DNA of 64,000 nucleotides, taken from Cytophagaceae bacterium. GTDB lineage: Bacteria > Bacteroidota > Bacteroidia > Cytophagales > Cytophagaceae. Each line of letters starts with the position of its first letter. Positions within the stretch are counted from its first letter, which is position 1. The DNA is taken from positions 1 through 64,000 of the forward strand of contig JAQZBV010000004.1 in NCBI GenBank assembly GCA_029237685.1, in the 5' to 3' direction. Positions 37,102 through 48,500 of this stretch are shown here, piece after piece. The translations under genes and the position numbers were made by a program. The notes under the pieces were generated by a model. That model was not told the origin of the DNA. It saw only the letters and a program-made list of their open reading frames with translations, and did no database searches.

Positions 37102-40023
37102 ATGAAAGTATCAACCACAGAGCCGTTCCAAATCATTTACTCTTTGCTAGAGCATGAGTTTCTGGGCTATTTGTTTGAGTCCTATGTGGTGCAACTTGAC
37201 CAAAAAGGTCGTTTGACGCTCAAACACCAGAACATCTCTTCTAAGAATGCAGAAGAATTTGCAGCGGGTCTTGATGAAGTGGATTTCAAACTCATCAAGA
37301 TCATGGATGCCATGCAGCAGGATTCCATCATCAAGAAATTCAGTAATAAGAAAGTTACTGCCACAGAGTTTTTCGCTAAAGTATACCATAAGGAAAAGGG
37401 AGACTCTTTACTTCAGGAAGCGATTGCCGCTTACATCGAAGGGAAGAAAGTAGAAGTATTGGATTTGTTGAAGGATAAAATGGTTTTCGAAATGGGCCAT
37501 GACGGGGAACCGACCTGGAAACGCATTGCCATTGCTCCTCAGAAAGCGTCTGTTATTTTTCACTTTGTGAGAAATGAAGACAATACACATTACTATCCGA
37601 CCATCAAATACGACGGAGAACGCGTAGACTTTCAAAGTAAAAACGCGATTCTTGTCACCATACACCCTGCCTGGTTACTGGTGGATAATACCATGTACAG
37701 TTTTGAAAAAGATGTGGATGGAAATAAACTCAGACCTTTCCTCAATAAGAAATACATCCTCATTCCTAAGAAACTAGAGGATACGTATTACGAACGTTTC
37801 ATCAGTCCTTTGATTGCGTCGTTTGATGTGATGGCACGTGGTTTTAGGATCAATACCGAACGTCATGCACCTACGGCTTTGTTGACTTTCGCAGAACTCG
37901 CTCCGGCAGTGGCTCCTGTGAGTTTGTTCGGTGATCAGTCCGAAGAAATTCAGGAAGACGATAAATTAGTATTCAGTTTGTCTTTTAAATACGGCGGCTA
38001 TGCTTTCCCGGCAGACAGTTCGCTGCCATGTTTTGTGAAAGTCGAAAAGAACGGAGACGATGTCTTGTTTCACAAAATCATTCGCGAATCTCCTTGGGAA
38101 AAAGACATCCTTGCTTTTTTCAAAACATACGACATCGATTTCAAAAGAGGAAAGCAAGTGATTGACAAATCAACGGGTTTGTCTTTGCTGAATTCCCTGA
38201 ATAATGTTTTGGTGGAAAAAGGCGTAGCCATTGCACAATCCAATAATGACGGCAAGCGCTATTTCGTAGGTGATTCAACGATCAGCCTGGAAGTGCGTGA
38301 AAACAACGACTGGTTTGATGTGTATGCCATCGTTCGTTTTGGTACGTATGAAATTCCTTTTATTCAGTTAAAGAAATACATTCAGGCGAAGAAGAAGGAA
38401 TTTCTATTGCCGAATGGTGAAATCGCCGTGATTCCGGAAGAATGGTTTACCAAGTATTCGGAATTGTTTGCGTTTGTAGAAGACAGAGACGGACAAATTT
38501 TATTGCAGAAGCACCACCTGGCTTTGGTGAAAGAACTGGAAAACGGAAACCTGGCGAAAGTATCCATTGATAAAAAACTCGAACAGTTACGCGACTTCGA
38601 CAAGATCGACGATGTCCCGCTTCCTATGGGATTCATCGGTGAATTGAGGCCTTACCAGAAGGCTGGTTACAACTGGATGAATTTCCTGAGCCAATATAAT
38701 TTTGGCGGTTGCTTGGCCGATGACATGGGTCTTGGTAAAACCGTACAAACATTGGCTTTGCTGCAACAGCAAAAAGAAAATCATCCCGGCTGCACCAACT
38801 TACTGATCATGCCTACTTCCCTCATCTTTAACTGGGAGATGGAGGCGCGCAAGTTTACACCGGGTATGAAGATATTGAACTACACCGGTATCCACAGAGA
38901 GAAGGACGTCAGTAAATTTAGCGACTACGACCTGGTATTGACTTCTTATGGTACCGTGCGCATGGACATTGAAATCCTAAAGCAAGTGTTTTTCCACTAC
39001 GTCATATTGGATGAATCGCAAGTGATCAAAAATCCTGATTCCATCATTGCGAAGTCGGTGACAGAATTGAAAAGCAAGTACCGTCTAATTCTTACGGGTA
39101 CACCGATAGAAAATTCTACCTTGGATCTTTGGTCTCAGATGTCCTTTGTCAATCCTGGTTTGTTGGGTACTCAGCGTTTCTTTAAAAACGAATTCCTGAA
39201 TCCGATCGAGAAGAAGCACGATGAACTCAAAACCAAAAAACTGTATGCGCTGATCAAGCCGTTTGTGTTGCGCAGACAAAAATCCCAGGTAGTAAAAGAC
39301 TTGCCGGATAAAATAGAAAACGTACAATACTGTTCCATGACCGAGGAACAGGAGAAAGAATACGAAAAAGTAAAATCAAATTATCGCAATTTGATTTTAG
39401 ATTCCATCGAACAAAAAGGTGTAGGGGCTTCGCAGATCCTGTTGTTACAAGGCTTGACACGCTTGCGCCAAATCGCTAACCATCCCATTCTGGCGGAAAG
39501 TGAATATACAGACGGCTCGGGAAAAATGGAAGATGTGGTTCACATGTTGGACAGAGCATTGGCAGAAGACCACAAAATTTTGATCTTTAGTCAGTTTGTA
39601 AAACACCTGCATTTGTATGCGGACTACCTGAAAGAGAAAAATATTGATTTTGCTTACTTAGACGGTTCTACAAAAGAACGTCAAAAAGAAGTAGATAAAT
39701 TTCAGCAAGCAGAGGGCAAACGCATTTTCCTGATTTCTCTAAAAGCAGGTGGATTAGGACTGAACCTCACGGAAGCGGATTACGTGTTCTTGCTGGATCC
39801 ATGGTGGAACCCCGCCATCGAAGCACAAGCCATCGACCGCGCCTACCGGATCGGACAGAAGAACAATGTATTTACTTATAAGTTCATCACAAAAAATACG
39901 GTGGAGGAAAAAATACTCATGCTGCAGCAAAATAAATTGCGTCTGGCACAAGAGCTGATTACAACGGAAGAAAGCTTTGTGAAGAATTTGAGTAAGGAAG
40001 ACATTCAGTCGATATTTGAATAG
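37102..40023 (+). CDS. SNF2-family DEAD/DEAH helicase (Swi2/Snf2-like)
   Basis: LADDMGLGKTVQTLALLQQ, LDESQVIKNPDS, LTGTPIENSTLDLWSQM, FLISLKAGGLGLNLTEADYVFLLDPWWNPAIEAQAIDRAYRIGQ. Confidence 0.96.
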   Translation: MKVSTTEPFQIIYSLLEHEFLGYLFESYVVQLDQKGRLTLKHQNISSKNAEEFAAGLDEVDFKLIKIMDAMQQDSIIKKFSNKKVTATEFFAKVYHKEKGDSLLQEAIAAYIEGKKVEVLDLLKDKMVFEMGHDGEPTWKRIAIAPQKASVIFHFVRNEDNTHYYPTIKYDGERVDFQSKNAILVTIHPAWLLVDNTMYSFEKDVDGNKLRPFLNKKYILIPKKLEDTYYERFISPLIASFDVMARGFRINTERHAPTALLTFAELAPAVAPVSLFGDQSEEIQEDDKLVFSLSFKYGGYAFPADSSLPCFVKVEKNGDDVLFHKIIRESPWEKDILAFFKTYDIDFKRGKQVIDKSTGLSLLNSLNNVLVEKGVAIAQSNNDGKRYFVGDSTISLEVRENNDWFDVYAIVRFGTYEIPFIQLKKYIQAKKKEFLLPNGEIAVIPEEWFTKYSELFAFVEDRDGQILLQKHHLALVKELENGNLAKVSIDKKLEQLRDFDKIDDVPLPMGFIGELRPYQKAGYNWMNFLSQYNFGGCLADDMGLGKTVQTLALLQQQKENHPGCTNLLIMPTSLIFNWEMEARKFTPGMKILNYTGIHREKDVSKFSDYDLVLTSYGTVRMDIEILKQVFFHYVILDESQVIKNPDSIIAKSVTELKSKYRLILTGTPIENSTLDLWSQMSFVNPGLLGTQRFFKNEFLNPIEKKHDELKTKKLYALIKPFVLRRQKSQVVKDLPDKIENVQYCSMTEEQEKEYEKVKSNYRNLILDSIEQKGVGASQILLLQGLTRLRQIANHPILAESEYTDGSGKMEDVVHMLDRALAEDHKILIFSQFVKHLHLYADYLKEKNIDFAYLDGSTKERQKEVDKFQQAEGKRIFLISLKAGGLGLNLTEADYVFLLDPWWNPAIEAQAIDRAYRIGQKNNVFTYKFITKNTVEEKILMLQQNKLRLAQELITTEESFVKNLSKEDIQSIFE

Positions 40024-40036
40024 AATGGTTTAGTAA

Positions 40037-40096
40037 AGCTAGGAGCTAGGAGGGACGAGCTAGGTTTTTCGTACCTCCTAGCTCCTAGCTCATCCC
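40037..40096. repeat. Family C inverted repeat
   Basis: agctaggagctaggagggacgagctaggtttttcgtacctcctagctcctagctcatccc. Confidence 0.95.
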
Positions 40097-40097
40097 T

Positions 40098-40610
40098 TTA
40101 TTTATACCAAGAAGCATACTTCACATAATTATTCGATATCCGATCGATCTGTCCTTTCAGCAATTCTTCTCCGAGGACTTTTATTTTTTTAGCCGGTACA
40201 CCCGCATAAAGACATCCGGATTCTAATCTGGTATTTTCAAGAACAATAGAACCCGCGGCAACCAATACATTGGGCTCTATGTGTGCATGGTCCATAACAA
40301 TGGCACCCATGCCGATCAATACATTGTCCTCAATCGTACAGCCGTGCACAATGGCGTGATGACCGATGGAGACATTGTTGCCGATGGTCAATGGTGCTTT
40401 TTCAAAGGTACAATGCAAACAAGCGCCGTCTTGTACATTGACTTTATTCCCCATGCGGATGCTATTGACATCGCCTCGAATGACGGCATTGAACCAAATG
40501 CTGCAATCGTCTCCTGCAATGACATCGCCGATCACGGTTGCGTTTTCAGATAAATAGACGTTTTTGCCGAATGCGGGAGTTTTACCGAGGATGGTTTTGA
40601 TGAGGGCCAT
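40098..40610 (-). CDS. Gamma carbonic anhydrase family / left-handed beta-helix hexapeptide protein
   Basis: GDDCSIWFNAVIRGDVNSIRMGNKVNVQDGACLHC, IGHHAIVHGCTIEDNVLIGMGAIVMDHA. Confidence 0.92.
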   Translation of the reverse strand: MALIKTILGKTPAFGKNVYLSENATVIGDVIAGDDCSIWFNAVIRGDVNSIRMGNKVNVQDGACLHCTFEKAPLTIGNNVSIGHHAIVHGCTIEDNVLIGMGAIVMDHAHIEPNVLVAAGSIVLENTRLESGCLYAGVPAKKIKVLGEELLKGQIDRISNNYVKYASWYK

Positions 40611-40615
40611 AAATA

Positions 40616-40716
40616 AGTTGTTAGTTATAAGTTGTTAGTTTTTAGTTAATATTTAGCTTTTAATACCGAATAAGAAATAGTTATCCTGCAATAACTAACA
40701 ACTAACAACTAACAAC
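40616..40716. repeat. Family A inverted repeat
   Basis: agttgttagttataagttgttagttttta ... aactaacaactaacaactaacaac, ~50 bp loop. Confidence 0.93.
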
Positions 40717-40756
40717 AATTTTAATTAAATTTAGTACAAATTCTCCCAATTCAATT

Positions 40757-43594
40757 ATGTCAGAAAAGAAGCTTTTCTTACTCGATGCCATGGCACTGAT
40801 CTATCGTGCTCATTTCGCTTTCAGTAAAGCACCACGAATTACTTCCAAAGGATTAAACACCAGTGCTGTGTTTGGTTTTGCCAACAGTTTGCTGGAGATC
40901 ATAAAAAATGAAAAGCCCACGCACATCGGAGTAGCGTTCGATTTACCCGGGCCTACTTTGCGTCATGAGCGCTTTGCAGAATATAAAGCCAATCGTCAGG
41001 AACAACCGGAAGACATTACTGTTGCGATTCCTTTAGTGCGTCGTTTGCTGGAAGCCTTGTGTATCCCTATTTTGGAAATGCCGGGTTATGAAGCTGATGA
41101 TCTAGTGGGAACGTTGGCTAAAAAAGCGGCACGCGAAGGCTTTGATGTGTACATGATGACCATGGACAAAGATTACATGCAGTTGGTGGAAGAGCACATT
41201 TTTCTGTACCGTCCGGCCTACATGGGCAATGGCGCAGAAGTGTATGATATACCTAAAGTATTGGAGCGTTTCGGCATTGCCAATGTCGATCAGGTGAGAG
41301 ACATCCTGGGCTTGCAAGGCGATGCGGTAGATAATATTCCGGGTATACCGGGCATCGGAGAAAAGACTGCGCAGAAACTCATTGCACAATATGGCTCGGT
41401 AGAAAATTTGATAGCCAATGCACACGAACTGAAAGGCAAACAAAAAGAAAACGTCGTCAACTTTGCTGAGCAAGGTTTGTTGTCAAAAGAATTGGCAACC
41501 ATAGACCTCAATGTGCCTGTTGAGTTTGATGAAAAGGCCTTGTTGCAATGCGAACCGAAGAGAGAATTATTGATTCCTCTTTTAGAAGAACTGGAATTCA
41601 AGAACCTGAGCAAACGCTTGCTAGGCGAGGAGTTGCCGATCGTTTCGATCACTCCTGCTGTTTCCAAAGCTAAAAAACCTAAGATCTCTTCGGAAGGAAC
41701 ACTTTCACTGTTTGGTGGAACAGCACCAACGGAAGTAGTAGTAGCAGAAGGAGATGAGTCGGAGGAAAGAGAAGACGTACAAAAAGACACTATCCATACC
41801 CGCATCCACGATTACAGAACGGTAGATACAGAAGCGCTCATGCAATCTTTATTATCGCATTTGCTCTTGCAAAAAGAAGTCTGCTTCGATACAGAAACGA
41901 CTTCGTTGGACTCGAAAGATGCGGAGTTGGTCGGTTTGTCTTTCGCTTACTTGGCCGGTGAAGCATTTTATGTTCCGGTGCCTGCTGATCGTGCAGAAGC
42001 ACAACGTATTGTCAATGTCTTTCAGCCCTTCTTCGCAGAGGAGTCCATTACCAAGATTGGTCAAAACATAAAGTATGATATTTTAGTATTAAAAAATTAT
42101 GGCATCGATGTCAAAGGACCTTTGTTCGATACCATGATTGCCCATTACCTGCTGGAGCCGGACATGCGCCACAACATGGACATGCTCTCTTCCGTGTACC
42201 TGAATTACAAACCGGTATCCATTGAAGAATTGATCGGCAAGAAAGGCGTTTCGCAAGGAAACATGCGGGATGTAACCATAGACAAGATTACGGCTTACGC
42301 CAGTGAAGATGCTGACGTGACCTTGCAGCTCAAACATTTTTTTGCACCGATGCTGAAAACAGCGGAACAAGAGAAATTATTCAACGAAGTAGAAACACCG
42401 CTTTCGCAAGTATTGGCTGACATGGAGTTTGAAGGTGTAAAGATTGACTCTTCGGCGCTGAAAGACTATTCGCAGATACTGGCAGGAGAAATTGTAGAGT
42501 TGGAGAAAAGCATCTATGCTACGGCTGGCGTACAGTTCAACATTTCTTCTCCCAAACAATTGGGCGAGGTATTGTTTGAAACGTTGAAGATTGATCCGGG
42601 GGCGAAGAAAACAAAGACAGGACAATATGCAACGGGAGAAGAAGTGTTGTCGAAACTTTCCGAACATGCGATCGTCAATGACATCTTGTCCTTCCGTGAA
42701 TTACAAAAATTAAAATCGACCTACATCGATGCCTTGCCTCAGTTGATCCACCCATCGGACAACAGAGTACATACCAGTTACAACCAGGCTGTAGCGGCTA
42801 CCGGACGATTGAGTTCTACCAATCCCAATTTGCAAAACATACCGATCCGTACAGAGCGAGGCAAAGAAATCCGCAAAGCCTTTGTCAGCAAAGGAGAAGG
42901 TTGGAAATTATTATCGGCGGATTACTCGCAGATTGAATTGCGCATCATGGCCGACTTCAGTAAGGATGCGACCATGATCGAAGCGTTTTCCAAAGGAGAA
43001 GACATTCACAACGCCACGGCCTCCAAAGTATTTGGAGTAGCCAAAGAAGAAGTGAGCTCAGACATGAGACGCAAAGCCAAGATGGTAAACTTCGGGATCA
43101 TCTATGGGATTTCGGCGTTTGGTTTATCGCAGCGCTTGAGCATTCCACGCAAAGAAGCCGCGGAAATCATAGATTCTTATTTCGAGCAATTCCCTGGCAT
43201 AAAAAGCTACATGGACAGTTCAATTGTCAAAGCAAGAGAATATGAATATGTTGAAACAATCTTAGGACGCAGAAGGTATTTGAGAGATATCAATTCACGA
43301 AACTTCACACTGAGAGGCTTTGCCGAGCGAAATGCCATCAATGCACCGATACAAGGCAGTGCGGCCGATTTGATCAAATTGGCCATGATCAATATTCAAA
43401 ACTGGATCAAATCAGAAAAGATACAATCCCGCATGACCATGCAGGTACACGATGAATTGGTGTTTGACGTGAAAGAAGAAGAACTGGCATTAGTCACCGA
43501 AAAGGTCAGAGGCTTCATGCAAAATGCCATTCAATTGTCTGTGCCTTTGGAAGTTGGAATAGGAGTTGGGGATAATTGGCTGGAAGCGCATTAG
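40757..43594 (+). CDS. polA: DNA polymerase I
   Basis: 5'-3' exonuclease, 3'-5' exonuclease (CFDTETTSLDSKDAELVGLSF) and polymerase motifs (LLSADYSQIELRIMADFS, MVNFGIIYGISAFGLS, MQVHDELVFD). Confidence 0.97.
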   Translation: MSEKKLFLLDAMALIYRAHFAFSKAPRITSKGLNTSAVFGFANSLLEIIKNEKPTHIGVAFDLPGPTLRHERFAEYKANRQEQPEDITVAIPLVRRLLEALCIPILEMPGYEADDLVGTLAKKAAREGFDVYMMTMDKDYMQLVEEHIFLYRPAYMGNGAEVYDIPKVLERFGIANVDQVRDILGLQGDAVDNIPGIPGIGEKTAQKLIAQYGSVENLIANAHELKGKQKENVVNFAEQGLLSKELATIDLNVPVEFDEKALLQCEPKRELLIPLLEELEFKNLSKRLLGEELPIVSITPAVSKAKKPKISSEGTLSLFGGTAPTEVVVAEGDESEEREDVQKDTIHTRIHDYRTVDTEALMQSLLSHLLLQKEVCFDTETTSLDSKDAELVGLSFAYLAGEAFYVPVPADRAEAQRIVNVFQPFFAEESITKIGQNIKYDILVLKNYGIDVKGPLFDTMIAHYLLEPDMRHNMDMLSSVYLNYKPVSIEELIGKKGVSQGNMRDVTIDKITAYASEDADVTLQLKHFFAPMLKTAEQEKLFNEVETPLSQVLADMEFEGVKIDSSALKDYSQILAGEIVELEKSIYATAGVQFNISSPKQLGEVLFETLKIDPGAKKTKTGQYATGEEVLSKLSEHAIVNDILSFRELQKLKSTYIDALPQLIHPSDNRVHTSYNQAVAATGRLSSTNPNLQNIPIRTERGKEIRKAFVSKGEGWKLLSADYSQIELRIMADFSKDATMIEAFSKGEDIHNATASKVFGVAKEEVSSDMRRKAKMVNFGIIYGISAFGLSQRLSIPRKEAAEIIDSYFEQFPGIKSYMDSSIVKAREYEYVETILGRRRYLRDINSRNFTLRGFAERNAINAPIQGSAADLIKLAMINIQNWIKSEKIQSRMTMQVHDELVFDVKEEELALVTEKVRGFMQNAIQLSVPLEVGIGVGDNWLEAH

Positions 43595-43680
43595 CAGAGA
43601 ACTGAAAACAGAGAACAGAAAACTGAAAGCTAGGCGATATCCTCAGTTTTCTGTTCTCTGTTTTCAGTTTTCAGTTTTTT
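43594..43680. repeat. Family B inverted repeat
   Basis: gcagagaactgaaaacagagaacagaaaactga ... cctcagttttctgttctctgttttcagttttcagtttttt. Confidence 0.95.
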
Positions 43681-43730
43681 TAGTTTACATTTAGTCGCTT
43701 AATTTTATTATCAATATCAATACATACATC

Positions 43731-44483
43731 ATGAGAGCAAAAATTGTTGCCGGTAACTGGAAAATGAATAAAACATTGGAAGAAGGATTGTCTCTTGCTT
43801 CTGAAGTAGTCAATATGGTCGCTGACGAAGTAAGCGGCGATGTAAAAGTAGTATTGTGTACTCCATCTATATATTTGCATGCAGTAGGTAAACTGGTAAG
43901 CGGTAAAGTTTCTTTAGGCGCGCAAAACGCGTATGAAAAAGAATCAGGAGCTTACACCGGCGAAGTATCTCCTGCGATGTTGGCGACTGTAGGCGTAAAA
44001 TATGTGATCCTAGGTCACAGCGAACGCAGAGAATATTTCGGTGAAACGAATGCGCAATTGGCGGAACGTGTCAACCTGGTATTGAAGCAAGGCCAAACGC
44101 CTCTTTTCTGCTGCGGAGAAACGTTGCAACAAAGAGAAAAAGGCATTCACCTTGATTTTGTAAAACAACAGTTGACAGAAAGTTTGTTTCACCTGTCAGC
44201 AGAACAAATCGCGAAAGTAGTAATCGCTTACGAACCCATCTGGGCGATTGGTACAGGCGTAACGGCGTCGAAAGAACAAGCACAGGAAATGCATGCACTA
44301 TTGCGTGCTCACCTGGCTTCTAAATACGGACAAGTAGCAGAATCTATTTCTATCCTTTACGGTGGAAGCTGCAAGCCGGACAATGCACAGGAATTGTTTG
44401 CCTGCAAAGACATTGACGGCGGATTGATCGGCGGAGCTTCATTGAAGGCTCGTGATTTCGTTGACGTGATCAAATCGTTTTAA
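43731..44483 (+). CDS. tpiA: Triosephosphate isomerase
   Basis: VAGNWKMNKTLEEG, YVILGHSERREYFGE, VIAYEPIWAIGTGVTAS, ILYGGSCKPDNAQEL. Confidence 0.97.
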   Translation: MRAKIVAGNWKMNKTLEEGLSLASEVVNMVADEVSGDVKVVLCTPSIYLHAVGKLVSGKVSLGAQNAYEKESGAYTGEVSPAMLATVGVKYVILGHSERREYFGETNAQLAERVNLVLKQGQTPLFCCGETLQQREKGIHLDFVKQQLTESLFHLSAEQIAKVVIAYEPIWAIGTGVTASKEQAQEMHALLRAHLASKYGQVAESISILYGGSCKPDNAQELFACKDIDGGLIGGASLKARDFVDVIKSF

Positions 44484-44502
44484 TTGATTAAAAAATAATT
44501 AC

Positions 44503-44549
44503 AAATCCCTCCCATAGTTTTATTTAATGGCTATCGGAGGGATTTTATA
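44503..44549 (+). terminator. Candidate intrinsic terminator after tpiA
   Basis: aaatccctcccatag...ctatcggagggattttat stem followed by T-rich tract. Confidence 0.7.
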
Positions 44550-44568
44550 TGTTATGGAATCTTAGATT

Positions 44569-44660
44569 GGGTGTCAGGTCTTTCGACCTGACACGGATGG
44601 ATTGAAAATCGAAGTTCTTTACTAACGGCCAACAGTGTCAGGTCGAAAGACCTGACACCC
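44569..44660. repeat. REP-like doublet, family E (gtgtcaggtctttcgacctgacac)
   Basis: gggtgtcaggtctttcgacctgacac (44569-44594) and gtgtcaggtcgaaagacctgacaccc (44635-44660): exact reverse complements, each a hairpin. Confidence 0.97.
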
Positions 44661-44688
44661 ACTAAATACCTTCTCAACATTATTCTCG

Positions 44689-45525
44689 ATGCAACCCAAA
44701 TACCTTGTTGTTCCCATCACCTGCCAGGAAGAAGACATTGATCTTCTCGTATACCATTTGACAGAAAATGGTTTCGAAGCCTTTGAAGAAAAACCCGGCC
44801 AGTTGGAAGCGTATATTCTCATTGCCGATTACGACAAAGAAGCGATTCATCAATTGATCCAAACCCATTTCCCAGCCTCTTCTATTTTGGAAGAAAAAGA
44901 ATTGGAGAACAAAAACTGGAACGAGGAATGGGAAAAGAACTTTGACCCCATAACGGTCAATAAACATTTGAGGGTGAGGGCTATATTTCATGCGCCAGAC
45001 CCGGAAGTGGAGATGGAGCTCGTTATTCAGCCTAAAATGTCCTTTGGTACCGGCCATCACGCCACCACGCGCTTGATGATGGAAGAAATTTTGGACCTGC
45101 CTTTTGACGGCCTCGAGGTGATCGATGCGGGATGTGGGACAGGAATACTAGGGATTCTGACCGAAAAACGTGGTGCTAAATCTGTACTTGCCTACGATAT
45201 CGAAGATTGGGCTTTTGAAAATAGCATTGAAAATGCTAACTTAAATTCCTGCAAAAGAGTAAAAGTATTACAAGGCACAATTGGCACTTTGACTATTGCA
45301 GACCAATCCGCTGAAGTGGTGCTCGCAAATATCAACCGCAACATCCTTTTGGAGGAAATGGGGGAATATGCAAGGGTTCTTAAGAACAAAGGCACGCTGT
45401 TGCTCAGCGGATTTTACGAAGAAGACATAGCGGTGCTCACTGAAAAGGCCAATGCATTCGGTCTGAAGGTGATTGCCTCGAAACTAAAAGATAAATGGGC
45501 ATTATTAAAATGCATAAAGGGTTAG
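44689..45525 (+). CDS. prmA: 50S ribosomal protein L11 methyltransferase
   Basis: IQPKMSFGTGHHATTRLMMEEI, VIDAGCGTGILGILTEKRGAKSVLAYDIEDWA, VLANINRNILLEEM. Confidence 0.94.
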   Translation: MQPKYLVVPITCQEEDIDLLVYHLTENGFEAFEEKPGQLEAYILIADYDKEAIHQLIQTHFPASSILEEKELENKNWNEEWEKNFDPITVNKHLRVRAIFHAPDPEVEMELVIQPKMSFGTGHHATTRLMMEEILDLPFDGLEVIDAGCGTGILGILTEKRGAKSVLAYDIEDWAFENSIENANLNSCKRVKVLQGTIGTLTIADQSAEVVLANINRNILLEEMGEYARVLKNKGTLLLSGFYEEDIAVLTEKANAFGLKVIASKLKDKWALLKCIKG

Positions 45526-48500
45526 TGAAGTATTTCGGTGGGTTAGTTGCACTGGCATTGTTGACGTGTAGCTTTACTGTGCAGGCACAGGTAAAGTTTT
45601 CGTCTGATCCGTCTGTTTTTACCAACGACGTCACCACACTATTGTCCGCTTCTAAAAATGAAGCAGCCGTACAATCGGCCCAACAATTCACCGGCATTTG
45701 GGGATCCTTCTCCGAACCGGAAAAAAAGAGAATCATTGAAGTCTCTCAAAAACTTCAAAAGTCTAAAAAACTCAGGAGTTTCCCTGATTTCTCCAACTTC
45801 TTCGCGGATCTGCACCTGATCAAATCCAAAGGCATGGCTGCCCATGAATTGGATACGTTTTTAATCATTTGCGATAAAGTGATTGTCGACTATGACACGC
45901 GGAAGTTTGGTGCCTTTTTATCTGGCGCAAGATTGGTCATGGAAAAGCAAATGCTTTTCGAATCCAAATTCAATAACCTGTATTTCACCGGAGGTACATT
46001 CTCTTTTTCCATCGCAGATGCCGCTCCTGCTGATCAGGGTGTCATGGAAGAAACAGAAGCTCCGAAAGAAGAAGAACAAAGTTGGGATGCCGGTTGGGAT
46101 ACCCCTACAACAACAGAAGAATCCTGGGGCGCAACAGAAGAACCTGTTGTAGAAGAAACACCGGTAGTGGCAGAAGAAGAAGTAGTACTTGATTATAGCA
46201 TTGGTTACGAAGCGGCACCACAGCCGCCTGTTCAAGGGCCGGTGATTGTGTTTGAAAAAACAGATTTAACACTCGTGACACCTTATGATTCCATTCAATT
46301 GAAAGGTGTATCAGGAGCGTTGCGCTTATCGGATTTCTTGTTCATTGCAGACGGTGGTAAAGTAGATTGGTCCTCCGCCGGCGAGACCGGTGCTTATTGC
46401 GAGTTGAGCAAGTATAATTTCCCTGTAAAAAGTTATAAGTTCGAAGCGGCCGATGCCAAACTCTATTATCCGGCGAGAACGGATTCTGTTGTGGCGGGCG
46501 TATTCAAGCTGAACAGTCAGAAATACAAAGACCCTACCGATAAAAACTGGCCGCGATTTATTTCTTACAAGAGTAATATTCCGGTAAAAGGATTGGGCGA
46601 CAACATCAAGTACGAAGGTGGTCTATCGCTTTCCGGTAAGCGAGTGTACAGTTCTTCTTTGGATGAAGGGTATTCGAAAATTGAAGTCTTGCACAACGGT
46701 GTCTCTACCATTCGTGCGGTTTCAAACCGTTTCCAGTTGGGAGACTCGATCATCAGCAGTGAGTTTACATCGATTTCAGTATACCAGGACAAAGATTCTA
46801 TCTATCACCCGGGTGCGGTATTTAAGTACAATAAGAATACCTCAAAATTACGTTTGACCAAAAAAGGCGGTTACCGCGTGGCTCCTTTTATTGACAGTTA
46901 CCACAAACTGGAAATCACAGCGGATGCGATGGTGTGGGACATGAACACGAATAAGATCGTGTTTGAAATTGTCAATGCACGCGGACAGATTGCCGCGGTC
47001 TTCGAATCGGAAGAATACTTCAGCGAACAAAAGTATTCCAAGCTGCAAGGTATTTATCGCTTCCATCCTTTAGCGGTGATTGTAGGCTATTCGGACAGTC
47101 AGAAAAAGAAGGGATTCTATGCCAATGATGTAGCGACAGCCTACAAGGTAGATCCTAAAACTATGAAGGGTGCGATGACTTCTTTGATGAAGCAAGGTTT
47201 CATCGATTACAACAGCCGCACCGGTTACATTAAATTAAAAGATAAGGCAAGACATTATGTATTGTCGAGACGGGATAAAAAAGATTACGACAACATCACC
47301 TTTATCTCTATTTCTCCTTCGGGCGGCAATGCGGTGCTTGATCTTTCTACAAAAGAACTGACCGTAAAAGGTGTAAGCAGAGTGAACATCAGTGATTCTC
47401 TAAACGTAACCATCGTTCCGGATAGCAATACCATTGTCATTCAGCAAAACCGTGACTTTAAGTTCAATGGTAAAATCAATACGGCACAATTTCAGTTTAT
47501 CGGTACCGATTTTCAATTTAACTACGACAGCTTCTTTGTTAGAATGCCAACCATCGATCAGATCAAGTTGTCAGTGGAGAATAAAGACTCTGTCGTTGCC
47601 GCGGATTCATTAGACGAAAAGAAAGGCGGCAAGCAACGTACATTAGGTAACGAGTTGCGTTACTCCAGTGGTACGTTGTACATCAACAAACCCGACAACA
47701 AATCAAGCCGCAAGAAATTTCCGGAGTATCCGATTTTTGATGCGACAACCGGAGCCTCCGTATTTTTCAATAAGAAACAAGTGGCCAGCGGTTCATACGA
47801 TACGACCATTAAGTTTGAGATACCTCCTTTTAAAGTAGACAGTTTATCCGCTTCAGACCCCGCGGCCATTGGCTTCGATGGAACATTTAAATCCGGAAAT
47901 ATTTTCCCGGATTTCCAAGAAAAACTCGTCGTTATGCCCGACTACTCGTTAGGTTTTAAACACGATACGCCGGTAGAGGGCTATCCTTTATACGCCGGTA
48001 AAGGCAAATTCTTTGACCATATTTCTTTAGACAATCAAGGGATCAGAGGTAACGGTAGAATTGAATACCTGAATACAACCTTGTATTCCAATGACTTTGT
48101 ATACTTCAAAGATTCGGTATTGACTGTTGGTACCAACATGGATACCAAGATTGGTGTCAATCCGCAATTAGATCCTTCCATTACATTCCCGGATGTGCAG
48201 GTACAAGGCTACCGTTTGAAATGGCTGGTTCCTCAGGACAGCATGATGCTCTCTAATACTACGGAACCTTTCCATTTGTATAAGTCTACGGCGAACATGC
48301 AAGGGACTTTGGTCAACTCTGAAAAAGGTATGTTCGGTTTGGGTGTGCTGTTTACCAGGGGGTCATCGTCCGAATCACTGAACTTCCATTTTGAAGACAA
48401 AAAATTCGGAGCGCGCAATGCGGGCTTCTCGATCAAGTCAAGCAACCCGGATAAACCGGCCTTGAGAGCAACAGATGTGAAATTGGATTTTGACCTGGAA

